Below the pieces are notes generated by a model. That model saw nothing but the letters and a program-made list of their open reading frames with translations. It was not told where the DNA came from and did not search any database. DNA of 50,995 nt from Nonomuraea terrae. GTDB lineage: Bacteria; Actinomycetota; Actinomycetes; Streptosporangiales; Streptosporangiaceae. Shown here piece after piece: positions 16,560-25,597 of this stretch. The position numbers and the translations under genes are program-made. The stretch lies in NCBI RefSeq assembly GCF_004348995.1, contig NZ_SMKQ01000041.1, forward strand, positions 1 through 50,995. The letters run 5' to 3'. Position 1 is the first letter of the stretch; the number at the start of each line of letters is the position of its first letter.

Positions 16560-17135
16560 ATGTCGAAGCGCTTCCTCGCCGTCGCCGCCACGGCCGCGGC
16601 CGCCGTACTCGCCGTCCCCGCCGCAGCCCACGCGGCCCCCGCCCAGCCGCTGAAGCTCCGGGGCGGGCTGACGCTCTACCTGCCGATCGAGTGGGAGGTC
16701 CACCGCGTCAACCCCGACTGGACCAAGGTGGTCACCGGCAAGTGCGCCAACCCCAGCGGCGAGTACGGCACCCCGGGGTGCGACAGCTTCTGGATCCTCG
16801 GCCCGAAGGCCATCAAGGCGGGCAACGAGCTCTTCCGTCCGTACAACGGCGCGAAGCCCTTCTACCCCGCCACCGACGTGCAGAGGTGCCCGCACAACGG
16901 CAAGTGGGGCCAGGTCCTCGGTGAGGCGCGGGCCAAGGGCCTGCGCCAGGTCGGCCCCGGCCACAGGGCGGCCTACCGGGAGTGGAAGGCCACCTGCGTC
17001 TCCTACACCGACGGGGCCGTGAAGTCCCGGTACGTGCAGCGCGAGTGGTACCTGCCGCGGACCCGCGTCCTCGTCGTCGACCAGTGGAACACCCCGGGCC
17101 TGGCCGACGCCCTCAGGAACGCCGACTGGAAATGA
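16560..17135 (+). CDS. Secreted protein of unknown function
   Basis: A 191-residue exported protein: MSKRF, an Ala-rich hydrophobic core, and a signal peptidase site near HAAPA (about residue 27). The mature domain has four Cys (GKCANP, PGCDSF, QRCPHN, ATCVSY), which suggests two disulfides, and many aromatic residues. I do not recognise the family. The start ATG at 16560 fits a leaderless transcript. Its 3' end overlaps the convergent MFS gene by 23 bases. Confidence 0.75.
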   Translation: MSKRFLAVAATAAAAVLAVPAAAHAAPAQPLKLRGGLTLYLPIEWEVHRVNPDWTKVVTGKCANPSGEYGTPGCDSFWILGPKAIKAGNELFRPYNGAKPFYPATDVQRCPHNGKWGQVLGEARAKGLRQVGPGHRAAYREWKATCVSYTDGAVKSRYVQREWYLPRTRVLVVDQWNTPGLADALRNADWK

Positions 17136-18273
17136 GCACCCCGGCGACGGCCAGCCCGATGAGCACCGGCACCATCAGGAACGCGGTGCGGGTGCCGAAC
17201 CCGTCGGCGAGCGCGCCGAGGGCCAGCGGGCCGGCCGCCATGGCCGCGCCCGCCCAGATCGGCGAGGCCGCCGCCGCCAGGTCCGACCGCCCGCCGGCCC
17301 CGGTGATCAGGCCGGTCATGGCCAGTGGGAAGTGCAGCGAGGTGCCGAGCCCGCAGAGCGCCAGCCCGGCGTACGACAGCGCGGGGTGGGTGCTGAGCCA
17401 GAAGACCAGCCAGCCCGCGAACGTCACCGTCAGCGCTCCGGCGAACAGCGGCGCGGGCGGCAGCCGCAGCGCCAGTTGCGCCCCGGCGAAGCGCCCCGCC
17501 GCCATCCCGGCCACGAACGCGGTCAGCCCGGTGGCCGCCGCCGCGGTGCTCAGTCCCGTACGGGAGGCGAACAGGTCGGCCGCCCACAGGTTGAACGTGA
17601 ACTCCATCGCCACGCAGCAGAACAGCACCAGCCCCGCCATGTGGAAGCGCCAGCCGGGCCGCGCGGCCGGGCCGCCGGCGACGCCCGCCGCCTCCCGCAC
17701 GGCGGGCCAGACCCGGCCCATCGCCAGCGCGAGCAGCACGCTGGCGACCGGCGTGACCAGCAGCGCGGCCCGCCAGCCGAGCGTGGACTGCGCGACCATG
17801 CTGAGCCCGAACGTCATTCCCATGCCGACCACGACGCCGACCGCGTTCGCCTCGCTGATCGCCGCGGGACCGGCGGGGCCGTGGTGGTCGCTGAGCGCCG
17901 CCATGGCCGTGTAGAGCAGGATCGAGCTGAAGCCGCCGGACACGCCGTAGCCGAGCAGCGTCAGAGGCTGGGCGTCGGACGCCAGCACCAGCAGCACGCC
18001 GGCGTTCATGCCGGCCAGGCCGGCCCAGCTCGTCACGCGGCGGCCGTACCTGCGGGTGAGCGGGGACAGCGCGAGGCCGGCCGCGATCGTGCCGAGGGCC
18101 ATGGCGGTGCCGTGCAGCCCGGCCACGGTGGCGGAGGTGCCCTGGTCGGCGCGCAGCAGCGGCAGCGCGGCGCTCAGGCCGTAGAGGTAGCTGGCGAACG
18201 TGCCGAGCTGGAGGTAGATGAGCCAGGTCGGGCGGTCTCTGACCAGCCGGACGCGGGGTAAGACCGAGGTCAC
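17113..18273 (-). CDS. MFS transporter
   Basis: A 386-residue membrane protein with about twelve predicted spans, a short cytoplasmic N-terminus, and the MFS loop motif RRYGRRVT between spans 2 and 3. It is a major facilitator permease; the substrate is unknown, with export of a small molecule most likely. GTG 18273 has AGGGAG six bases upstream. It lies 34 bases after otsA on the same strand, so the two could share a transcript. A trehalose link is possible but unproven. The 3' end overlaps the opposite-strand secreted gene. Confidence 0.85.
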   Translation of the reverse strand: MTSVLPRVRLVRDRPTWLIYLQLGTFASYLYGLSAALPLLRADQGTSATVAGLHGTAMALGTIAAGLALSPLTRRYGRRVTSWAGLAGMNAGVLLVLASDAQPLTLLGYGVSGGFSSILLYTAMAALSDHHGPAGPAAISEANAVGVVVGMGMTFGLSMVAQSTLGWRAALLVTPVASVLLALAMGRVWPAVREAAGVAGGPAARPGWRFHMAGLVLFCCVAMEFTFNLWAADLFASRTGLSTAAAATGLTAFVAGMAAGRFAGAQLALRLPPAPLFAGALTVTFAGWLVFWLSTHPALSYAGLALCGLGTSLHFPLAMTGLITGAGGRSDLAAAASPIWAGAAMAAGPLALGALADGFGTRTAFLMVPVLIGLAVAGVLISSRRS

Positions 18274-18307
18274 CCGGCAGCTCCCTGGACGGGGGGATGA
18301 GACCCCC

Positions 18308-19732
18308 TCATGCTAGGGCGTCGAGCTGCGCGGCCAGCCACTTGTCCGGGGGCAGCGCCGTGGCCGCGGCGTGCAGCCGGTCGCGGCGCCTGCGGCGCTC
18401 CTCCTCCGGCATGACCAGCGCCTCGTGCAGCGCCGCGGCGGTGCCGCTGATGTCGTACGGGTTGACCAGCAGCGCGTGCGGGCCCAGCTCGGCCGCCGCG
18501 CCGGCCTCCCGGGAGAGCACCAGCGCGCAGTGCGGCGACAGCACCGGGCCCTCCTTGGCGACCAGGTTCATCCCGTCGCGGATCGGGTTGACCAGCAGCA
18601 CGTCGGCCATCCGGTACGCGGCCAGGGAGCGCGGGTAGTCGTCGTCGACGTTGAGGATCACCGGGGCCCAGTCTTCGGTGGCGTAGGCGTCCTCGATCTC
18701 CCGGGCGCAGCGCTGCACCGACGCGGTGTACTCGCGGTATTCGGGCAGGTCGTGGCGGCTCGGGTAGGCGAAGGCCAGGTGGACCACCCGCCCGTGCCAC
18801 TCGGGGTGGGCCGCCAGGAACTCGCCGTAGGCCACCAGCCCGCGCACGATGTTCTTCGACAGCTCGGTACGGTCGATGCGGACGATCAGCCTGCGGTCGC
18901 CGACCTGCTCCCTGAGCACCGTCATGTGCGACTCGACGTCGGGCTCGCCGGCCCGCCGCCGCAGCGCCGCGCCGTCGACGCCCAGGGCGTGCACGCCGAT
19001 GCGGGTCGTGCGGCCCTGGTGGGTGACCGTGCGGGCGACGCGGTCGGCCTCGGCGCCGAGCAGCCGCTCGCAGCAGTCCATGAACAACTGCGCCCACCGG
19101 TCGGTGAGGAACCCGGCGTGGTCGGCGCCGAGAATGCCTTCGAGCACCTCGCGGGCCACCTCGTCGGGCAGCAGCGAGAAGTATTCCGGCGGCGCCCACG
19201 GCGTGTGGCTGAAGTGGGCGACGCGCAGGTCGGGCCGCTCGGCGCGGAGCATCGCCGGGGTCAGGGTCAGGTGGTAGTCCTGCACCATCACGCGGGCGCC
19301 GTGACCGGCCTCCCCGGCCAGCGCCAGCGCGAACGCGCCGTTGTAGTCGCGGTACGACTCCCACTCGCGGGCGAACTTCGTGCCGAAGTTGGGCGCGTTG
19401 GGGATGTCGTAGAGCAGGTGGTTGACGAACCACAGGGTGGAGTTGGCCACGGCGTTGTAGGCGCGGTGGAAGGTGGCCGGCGGGATGTCCAGCATCCGCA
19501 GCGGGCCGGTGTCGTAGCCGGCGTGGTCGATGCGCCCCTCGGGAGCCTGGCGTACGGCGCTGCGGTCGCCGTCGGACAGCGCGGCGCAGACCCACAGCAC
19601 GCCGTCGTCCTTGACCACCCCCGACAGCCCGGAGACCAGGCCCCCGCCGCCGCGTTTCATGGTCAGCTCGCCTCCGTCGGAGACGGTGAAGGAGACCGGA
19701 CCCCTGTTGGAGGCCACCAGGACGCTGTTCAT
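18308..19732 (-). CDS. otsA: Trehalose-6-phosphate synthase OtsA
   Basis: A GT20 glycosyltransferase of 474 residues that joins glucose from a nucleotide sugar (UDP- or GDP-glucose) to glucose-6-phosphate. Landmarks: N-terminal LVASNRGPVSF, KRGGGGLVSGLSG (sugar-phosphate loop), VQDYHLTLTP, HFSHTPWAPPE, RIDRTELSKNI (phosphate-binding Arg and Lys) and DGMNLVAKEGPVLS near the C-terminus. The dyad usually written HDYHL reads QDYHL here. ATG 19732 has GGAGG six bases upstream. The phosphatase gene otsB is on the other strand about 1.8 kb away. Confidence 0.93.
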   Translation of the reverse strand: MNSVLVASNRGPVSFTVSDGGELTMKRGGGGLVSGLSGVVKDDGVLWVCAALSDGDRSAVRQAPEGRIDHAGYDTGPLRMLDIPPATFHRAYNAVANSTLWFVNHLLYDIPNAPNFGTKFAREWESYRDYNGAFALALAGEAGHGARVMVQDYHLTLTPAMLRAERPDLRVAHFSHTPWAPPEYFSLLPDEVAREVLEGILGADHAGFLTDRWAQLFMDCCERLLGAEADRVARTVTHQGRTTRIGVHALGVDGAALRRRAGEPDVESHMTVLREQVGDRRLIVRIDRTELSKNIVRGLVAYGEFLAAHPEWHGRVVHLAFAYPSRHDLPEYREYTASVQRCAREIEDAYATEDWAPVILNVDDDYPRSLAAYRMADVLLVNPIRDGMNLVAKEGPVLSPHCALVLSREAGAAAELGPHALLVNPYDISGTAAALHEALVMPEEERRRRRDRLHAAATALPPDKWLAAQLDALA

Positions 19733-19849
19733 CGAATACCTCCGAGGAGACCGGCAGTGGAGCGGAAGGCCGGGCCGCGACGGTTGGAATCCCCTCCCCT
19801 TCGGGAAGGAGGACGTCAACCGGGCTCCCTTCGATCTAGGATCCCAGCT

Positions 19850-20404
19850 ATGGCGCTTGATGAGCTAACCGAGGAACTCGCCCGCTCCGCCGCCGCGGGG
19901 GACCACCGCGCGCTGGGCGAGCTCCTGGCGCGGATCGAGCCCGATGTGATGCGCCACTGCTCGCGGATCCTGCCCTACCACCAGGACGCCGAGGAGGCCT
20001 CGCAGGACACGTTGCTGGCGGTGGCCCGCAACATCGGGCGGTTCGAGGGGCGCGCCAGGTTCAGCACCTGGCTGCACATCGTGACGGCCAACTGCGCGCG
20101 CACGACGTACCGGTCGCTCAAGCGCCGGGCGGCCGAGCAGACCTCCGACGAGCTGCCCATGCAGAAGCCCGACGCGCGGCGGGTGAGCGTGATCGCCGGC
20201 TCGCGGCTCGACCTGCTCGACGCGATGGAGGCGCTGGAGGCAGACAAGCCCGACCTGGCGCAGGCGCTGGTGCTGCGCGACATCGTCCAGCTCGACTACA
20301 ACGAGGTGGCCGAGCAGCTCGGCATCCCGCTCGGCACCGCGAAGTCCCGCATCCACCAGGCCCGCAAATACGTGCAGGCCGTGCTGGGGGACGACTACCG
20401 CTGA
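19850..20404 (+). CDS. Sigma-70 family (ECF-like) RNA polymerase sigma factor
   Basis: A 184-residue protein with region 2 (DAEEASQDTLLAVARNIGRFEGRARFSTWLHIV, in pieces EEASQDTLL and RARFSTWLHIV) and region 4 (LDYNEVAEQLGIPLGTAKSRIHQARK, core LGIPLGTAKSRIHQ). It has no long N-terminal region 1, so it is of ECF type. AGGA lies about eight bases before ATG 19850. No anti-sigma factor gene is adjacent: upstream is divergent otsA, and downstream is the riboswitch-controlled operon. What activates it cannot be told from this window. Confidence 0.88.
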   Translation: MALDELTEELARSAAAGDHRALGELLARIEPDVMRHCSRILPYHQDAEEASQDTLLAVARNIGRFEGRARFSTWLHIVTANCARTTYRSLKRRAAEQTSDELPMQKPDARRVSVIAGSRLDLLDAMEALEADKPDLAQALVLRDIVQLDYNEVAEQLGIPLGTAKSRIHQARKYVQAVLGDDYR

Positions 20405-20485
20405 GACCGTGCGTCTCGTACAGTGAGACGGGTGGTAATATCCGCCACTTAGGCGGGTAGAGTCCATTTCAACAACTTCATATTG

Positions 20486-20622
20486 CTCATCCAGAGGGGT
20501 GGAGGGACCGGCCCTGCGAAGCCCCGGCAACCCTCCCGGCTTGTGACTCGCGACGTGGCGAGGCCGACCGGGACAGGTGCCAATTCCGGTTCGCGGTCAA
20601 GGTGGCCGTGGGCGAAGATGAG
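20486..20622 (+). promoter_or_regulatory. SAM-I (S-box) riboswitch
   Basis: The stretch matches the SAM-I aptamer core. Closing helix P1 is CTCATC (20486-20491) with GATGAG (20617-20622). GAGGGGTGGAGGGACCGGCC is followed by TGCGAAGCCCCGGCAACC and, after a variable arm, GGTGCCAATTCC. The conserved blocks GTGGAGGGAC, GGCCC, CGGCAACC and GGTGCCAATTCC are all in the right order. The 3' strand of P1 touches the ribosome binding site AGGGAAGG of the next gene, which favours control by hiding the ribosome site when SAM is bound. A -10-like TAGAGT lies at 20458-20463. Confidence 0.93.
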
Positions 20623-20637
20623 GGAAGGCCTCGCTTC

Positions 20638-21870
20638 ATGTCGCTCGACTTTGGTCCTGCTGTCGCTCTGTCCTGCCGCGAGTGCGGCGCTCGTTACCCG
20701 CTCGGCCCCATCTTCGCCTGCGAAGAGTGTTTCGGGCCGCTCGAGGCGGCCTACGAATTCGGCGAGGTGACGCGGGCGCAGATCGAATCAGGCCCCGCCA
20801 ACATCTGGCGCTACCGCGCACTGCTTCCCGTTCCGGCTGACGTGACCACCAAGCCCAATATGAACCCGGGCTGGACGCGATTGGTCAAGGCCGGAAACCT
20901 CGGGCGAGCGCTCGGCATCAACTCCCTTTATGTGAAGGACGATTCCGGAAACCCCACCCACTCCTTCAAGGACCGGGTGGTCGCGATGGCCGTCGAAGCG
21001 GCGCGCAACTTCGGTTTCCACACCCTTTCCTGCTCGTCCACCGGCAACCTCGCGGGCGCGGTCACCGCCGCCGCCGCGCGGGCCGGCCTCGAGGCGTGCG
21101 TGTTCATCCCGGCCAACCTGGAAAAGGCCAAGATCGCCATGGCCCGCGTCTTCGGCGGGCGGCTCGTCGGCATCGACGGCACCTACGACGAGGTCAACCG
21201 GTTCTGTTCCGAGCTGATCGGCGACCCCATGGGCGACAAGTGGGGCTTCGTCAACGTCAACCTGCGGCCGTACTACGCCGAGGGCTCCAAGACGCTCGCG
21301 TACGAGATCGCCGAGCAGCTCGGGTGGCGGCTCCCTGAGCAGATCATCGTGCCGATCGCCTCGGGCTCCCAGCTCACGAAGATCGACAAGGGCTTCAAGG
21401 AGCTGGTCGCGCTGGGCCTGGTGGAGGACACCCCGTACAAGATCTTCGGTGCGCAGGCCGCCGGGTGCTCGCCGGTGTCGACGGCGTACAAGGCCGGTCA
21501 CGACGTCGTGCAGCCGGTCAAGCCCAACACCATCGCCAAGTCGCTGGCCATCGGCAACCCGGCCGACGGGCCGTACGTGATCGACATCGCGCGGCGCACG
21601 GGCGGCGCGGTCGAGGACGTCACCGACGCCGAGATCGTGCGGGCGATCAAGCTCCTCGCCTCGACCGAGGGGGTCTTCGCCGAGACCGCGGGCGGCGTGA
21701 CCGTCGGCGTGCTGAAGAAGCTCACCGAGACCGGGCAGCTCGACCCCGAGGCCCTGACCGTGGTGCTCAACACCGGCGACGGCCTCAAGACGCTCGACGC
21801 GATCAGCGACGACGCCGTGCCGACGGCCGTCATCAAGCCCTCTCTCGACGCGTTCCGCGCGACTGTCTGA
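20638..21870 (+). CDS. Threonine-synthase-like PLP enzyme, probable O-phosphohomoserine-dependent homocysteine synthase
   Basis: A 410-residue fold-type II PLP enzyme that automatic annotation would call threonine synthase. It has an N-terminal zinc-ribbon-like element (Cys13, Cys16, Cys28, Cys31), the PLP lysine Lys111 in THSFKDRV and the phosphate loop SSTGNLAGA. The context argues for methionine synthesis: a SAM-I riboswitch lies directly upstream and a MoaD/ThiS sulfur carrier gene lies 24 bases downstream. I recall a Streptomyces report of homocysteine made from O-phosphohomoserine by a threonine-synthase homologue with a carrier protein; the match to this gene is my inference. hom and thrB are absent here, unlike the usual threonine cluster. 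ATG 20638 has AGGGAAGG nine bases upstream. Confidence 0.85.
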   Translation: MSLDFGPAVALSCRECGARYPLGPIFACEECFGPLEAAYEFGEVTRAQIESGPANIWRYRALLPVPADVTTKPNMNPGWTRLVKAGNLGRALGINSLYVKDDSGNPTHSFKDRVVAMAVEAARNFGFHTLSCSSTGNLAGAVTAAAARAGLEACVFIPANLEKAKIAMARVFGGRLVGIDGTYDEVNRFCSELIGDPMGDKWGFVNVNLRPYYAEGSKTLAYEIAEQLGWRLPEQIIVPIASGSQLTKIDKGFKELVALGLVEDTPYKIFGAQAAGCSPVSTAYKAGHDVVQPVKPNTIAKSLAIGNPADGPYVIDIARRTGGAVEDVTDAEIVRAIKLLASTEGVFAETAGGVTVGVLKKLTETGQLDPEALTVVLNTGDGLKTLDAISDDAVPTAVIKPSLDAFRATV

Positions 21871-21894
21871 CAACCAGGAAAGGCAAGTTAAATC

Positions 21895-22170
21895 ATGAGC
21901 GTTTCTGTGCGGATTCCCACCATTCTGCGCACCTACACCGGGGGGAACGCGGAGGTCAGCGGCGAGGGCGCGACGCTTCGTGACGTGCTCGCCAAGCTTG
22001 ACTCCGACTTCCCGGGGATCGGCGCGAGAATTCTGGATGAATCGGGCAAGATTCGTCGTTTTGTCAACGTTTACGTTGGGGAAGAGGACGTCCGTTTCGC
22101 CCAGGGTCTCGACACCCCGGCCCCGGAGGGCACTCAGATCTCCATCATCCCCGCCGTCGCCGGCGGCTGA
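21895..22170 (+). CDS. MoaD/ThiS/CysO-type sulfur carrier protein
   Basis: A 91-residue ubiquitin-fold protein ending in IIPAVAGG. The terminal Gly-Gly is the site where a sulfur carrier is adenylated and turned into a thiocarboxylate. The beta-grasp pattern is clear (VRIPTILRTYTGG, LRDVLAKLDSDFPG, VNVYVGEEDV). It lies 24 bases after the threonine-synthase-like gene, with AGGAAAGG upstream and a terminator after it, so both are under the SAM riboswitch. It probably delivers sulfide as a thiocarboxylate to that enzyme, as CysO does to CysM in cysteine synthesis. The activating enzyme (a MoeB-like protein) is not in the window. Confidence 0.9.
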   Translation: MSVSVRIPTILRTYTGGNAEVSGEGATLRDVLAKLDSDFPGIGARILDESGKIRRFVNVYVGEEDVRFAQGLDTPAPEGTQISIIPAVAGG

Positions 22171-22193
22171 GCCCGGCCCGACTCCACACTCCT

Positions 22194-22226
22194 GAAGGCG
22201 CCCCTAGTGGGCGCCTTCTGCTTTTC
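22194..22226 (+). terminator. Intrinsic terminator of the riboswitch operon
   Basis: GAAGGCGCCC-CTAGT-GGGCGCCTTC is a perfect 10-bp stem followed by TGCTTTTCC. It begins 24 bases after the sulfur carrier gene. Confidence 0.9.
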
Positions 22227-22288
22227 CGGTTTCATTTAACGTTGTACTACTCGCGCCGGAGCAAATAGTGGTTCGCAGATTGACTCTG

Positions 22289-22316
22289 TTGCCAAACCCC
22301 TTGCCACAGGTATGGT
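22289..22316 (+). promoter_or_regulatory. Housekeeping-type promoter of the cold shock gene
   Basis: TTGCCA (22289-22294) and TATGGT (22311-22316) are separated by 16 bases. Transcription would start near 22323, giving an untranslated leader of about 90 bases. Long leaders are usual for cold shock mRNAs. Confidence 0.6.
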
Positions 22317-22415
22317 CGAGGGCGATCGTCTCGACTGATTTTCTGTTAAGTCGGGTGATTACAGGTCTCGCGGAGGAATGGGCGAGATCTGTGAGACAAG
22401 TAAGAGGAGTCGGAA

Positions 22416-22616
22416 GTGGCGCAGGGCACCGTCAAGTGGTTCAACGCGGACAAGGGCTACGGCTTCATCGCGGTAGACGGTGGTAAGGATGTATTCGTCC
22501 ATTACTCAGCGATCCTGATGGACGGGTATCGATCTCTCGAGCAGGGTCAGCGCGTCGAGTTCGAGATCACGCAGGGGCAGAAGGGGCCGCAGGCGGAGGC
22601 CGTCCGCTCGGTCTGA
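22416..22616 (+). CDS. Cold shock protein (CspA family)
   Basis: A 66-residue single cold-shock-domain protein that binds single-stranded nucleic acid and melts RNA structure. The RNP1 motif KGYGFIAV and RNP2 motif VFVHY are present. It starts at GTG 22416 with AGAGGAG upstream. It is preceded by a long leader and followed by a hairpin, and lies between the sulfur carrier gene and groEL. I recall a similar order (threonine-synthase-like, carrier, csp, groEL) in Streptomyces. Confidence 0.95.
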   Translation: MAQGTVKWFNADKGYGFIAVDGGKDVFVHYSAILMDGYRSLEQGQRVEFEITQGQKGPQAEAVRSV

Positions 22617-22698
22617 TCATCGGTCGCCGGCAAGCGCGTGGCGGGTTCGCACGGCAGCGCAGTCCGTGCGGGCCGTCGCCCTGGTTTCCTCGACTCTC

Positions 22699-22729
22699 GT
22701 ACGGCGGGCCGCGTGGCGGCTCGCCGTAC
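22699..22729 (+). terminator. Hairpin after the cold shock gene
   Basis: GTACGGCG (22699-22706) pairs with CGCCGTAC (22722-22729), with an inner GCC/GGC pairing in the loop. There is no T tract. Confidence 0.55.
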
Positions 22730-22773
22730 AGACTTCATGAGCTGGGCGTAAACCCCAGTGGGGGAGGCGTTCG

Positions 22774-22800
22774 CTTGCACTCGGCAGGGTAGAGTGCTAA
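22774..22800 (+). promoter_or_regulatory. CIRCE operator 1 (imperfect)
   Basis: CTTGCACTC-N9-GAGTGCTAA. The right half is a perfect match to the HrcA operator TTAGCACTC-N9-GAGTGCTAA; the left half has two mismatches. It lies 35 bases upstream of the second copy. Confidence 0.75.
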
Positions 22801-24567
<1,767 letters not shown>

Positions 24568-24592
24568 GTCTTTTCGCCTCGGACGTACGACA

Positions 24593-24626
24593 GAACGGCC
24601 CGGTTTTTCCGGGCCGTTCTTGTTTC
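24593..24626 (+). terminator. Intrinsic terminator after groEL
   Basis: GAACGGCCCGG-TTTTT-CCGGGCCGTTC is a perfect 11-bp stem followed by TTGTTTCT, 25 bases past the stop. Confidence 0.92.
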
Positions 24627-24717
24627 TGTACGTCCCCGATGACATTTCGCGAGGGGGCGGCCGGGCTGCGTGCGGGAAAGTGGTGGCCACACCGACCTCA
24701 CACGCAAGGAGCAGAGG

Positions 24718-24948
24718 ATGTTTTCCCGCAGCAAGCGCCTGGCCGGCATCGCCGTCCTGTCCTTCGCCGCCGCCGCCGCGATGGCGGCTCCCGCCCACGC
24801 CGACGACGACTACTGGGACGACCACCGCTATGGGCCCGGCTGGGCGTTGCTGACGCCGTACCGGACGCCGGTGTGCGTGCCGGTCTCGTCGTTCGGCATT
24901 CCGCTGGTCGACCACATCGCCCCCGGCATGGTGGCCTGCGCCTACTAG
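24718..24948 (+). CDS. Small secreted protein
   Basis: A 76-residue precursor. MFSRSKR and a hydrophobic Ala-rich core lead to a cut after AHA (about residue 28). The mature peptide of under 50 residues begins DDDYWDDHRYG and contains two Cys (VCVP and VACAY), which suggests a disulfide. It resembles the small exported peptides common in mycelial actinomycetes, but I do not recognise a named family. AAGGAG lies about seven bases before ATG 24718. A strong hairpin follows. Confidence 0.7.
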   Translation: MFSRSKRLAGIAVLSFAAAAAMAAPAHADDDYWDDHRYGPGWALLTPYRTPVCVPVSSFGIPLVDHIAPGMVACAY

Positions 24949-24967
24949 CGGGGCTGAGCCGGGCGAC

Positions 24968-24995
24968 GGCGCCCCGCCGGTCGTGGCGGGGCGCC
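24968..24995. terminator. Bidirectional terminator between convergent genes
   Basis: GGCGCCCCGCC-GGTCGT-GGCGGGGCGCC is a perfect 11-bp stem between the small secreted gene and the PEBP gene. It can end transcription from both sides. Confidence 0.75.
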
Positions 24996-25002
24996 GCGCG
25001 CG

Positions 25003-25533
25003 TCAGACGCCGTAGTAGGCGATGACGTGGCCCCGCGCCAGGGTGTTAGCCGTGATGTTGAAGCCCACCACCGCCGGGCTGGTGTCGCTGTCGACGCCGA
25101 GCTTGTCGACGCCCAGGGCGTGCACCGTGAACACGTAGCGGTGCGGGTCGCCGGGCGGCGGGGCGGCGCCGCCGTACGCCTTGACGCCGTAGTCGTTGCG
25201 AGCGTGGACGACACCCTCCGGCAGGCCCTTGAAGTCGGGGCCCGTGCCCGCGCCCGTGGGCAGCTCGGTCACCGAGGCCGGCAGGTCGAACGACACCCAG
25301 TGCCAGAAGCCGCTGCCCGTCGGGGCGTCGGGATCGAAGCAGGTGACGGCGTAGCCGCGCGTGCCCTCGGGAGCCCCCGACCAGCGCAGGTGGGGCGACT
25401 GGTTCTGGCCCGACATGCCCCAGTCGTTGAAGACGTGGAGCTCGCTGAGCGTCTCACCGTCGCGGATGTCGTCGCTCTCGACCACGAGCGCGGGGACCGA
25501 CGGCAGGTGTTCATGGGGAAGGGGTGCGGGCAC
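25003..25533 (-). CDS. YbhB/YbcL-family (PEBP-like) protein
   Basis: A 176-residue cytoplasmic protein of the phosphatidylethanolamine-binding/Raf-kinase-inhibitor-like family. Landmarks are the ligand-site motif [14 protein letters not shown], the [10 protein letters not shown] segment and the [14 protein letters not shown] loop. The physiological ligand in bacteria is unknown. GTG 25533 has AGGAGG five bases upstream. It has its own terminator and lies 64 bases downstream of the HelD-like gene on the same strand. Confidence 0.9.
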   Translation of the reverse strand: MPAPLPHEHLPSVPALVVESDDIRDGETLSELHVFNDWGMSGQNQSPHLRWSGAPEGTRGYAVTCFDPDAPTGSGFWHWVSFDLPASVTELPTGAGTGPDFKGLPEGVVHARNDYGVKAYGGAAPPPGDPHRYVFTVHALGVDKLGVDSDTSPAVVGFNITANTLARGHVIAYYGV

Positions 25534-25597
25534 GGCATCCTCCTAGGTTGAGAGCTGCTTGCCCCGCCATCCTAGAATCGGCCGCACCCGCCGGATG

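Noticed and set aside
20638..21870. Plain threonine synthase (thrC) call
   Set aside because: The SAM-I riboswitch and the adjacent sulfur carrier do not fit threonine synthesis; the fold is shared but the role is probably homocysteine synthesis.
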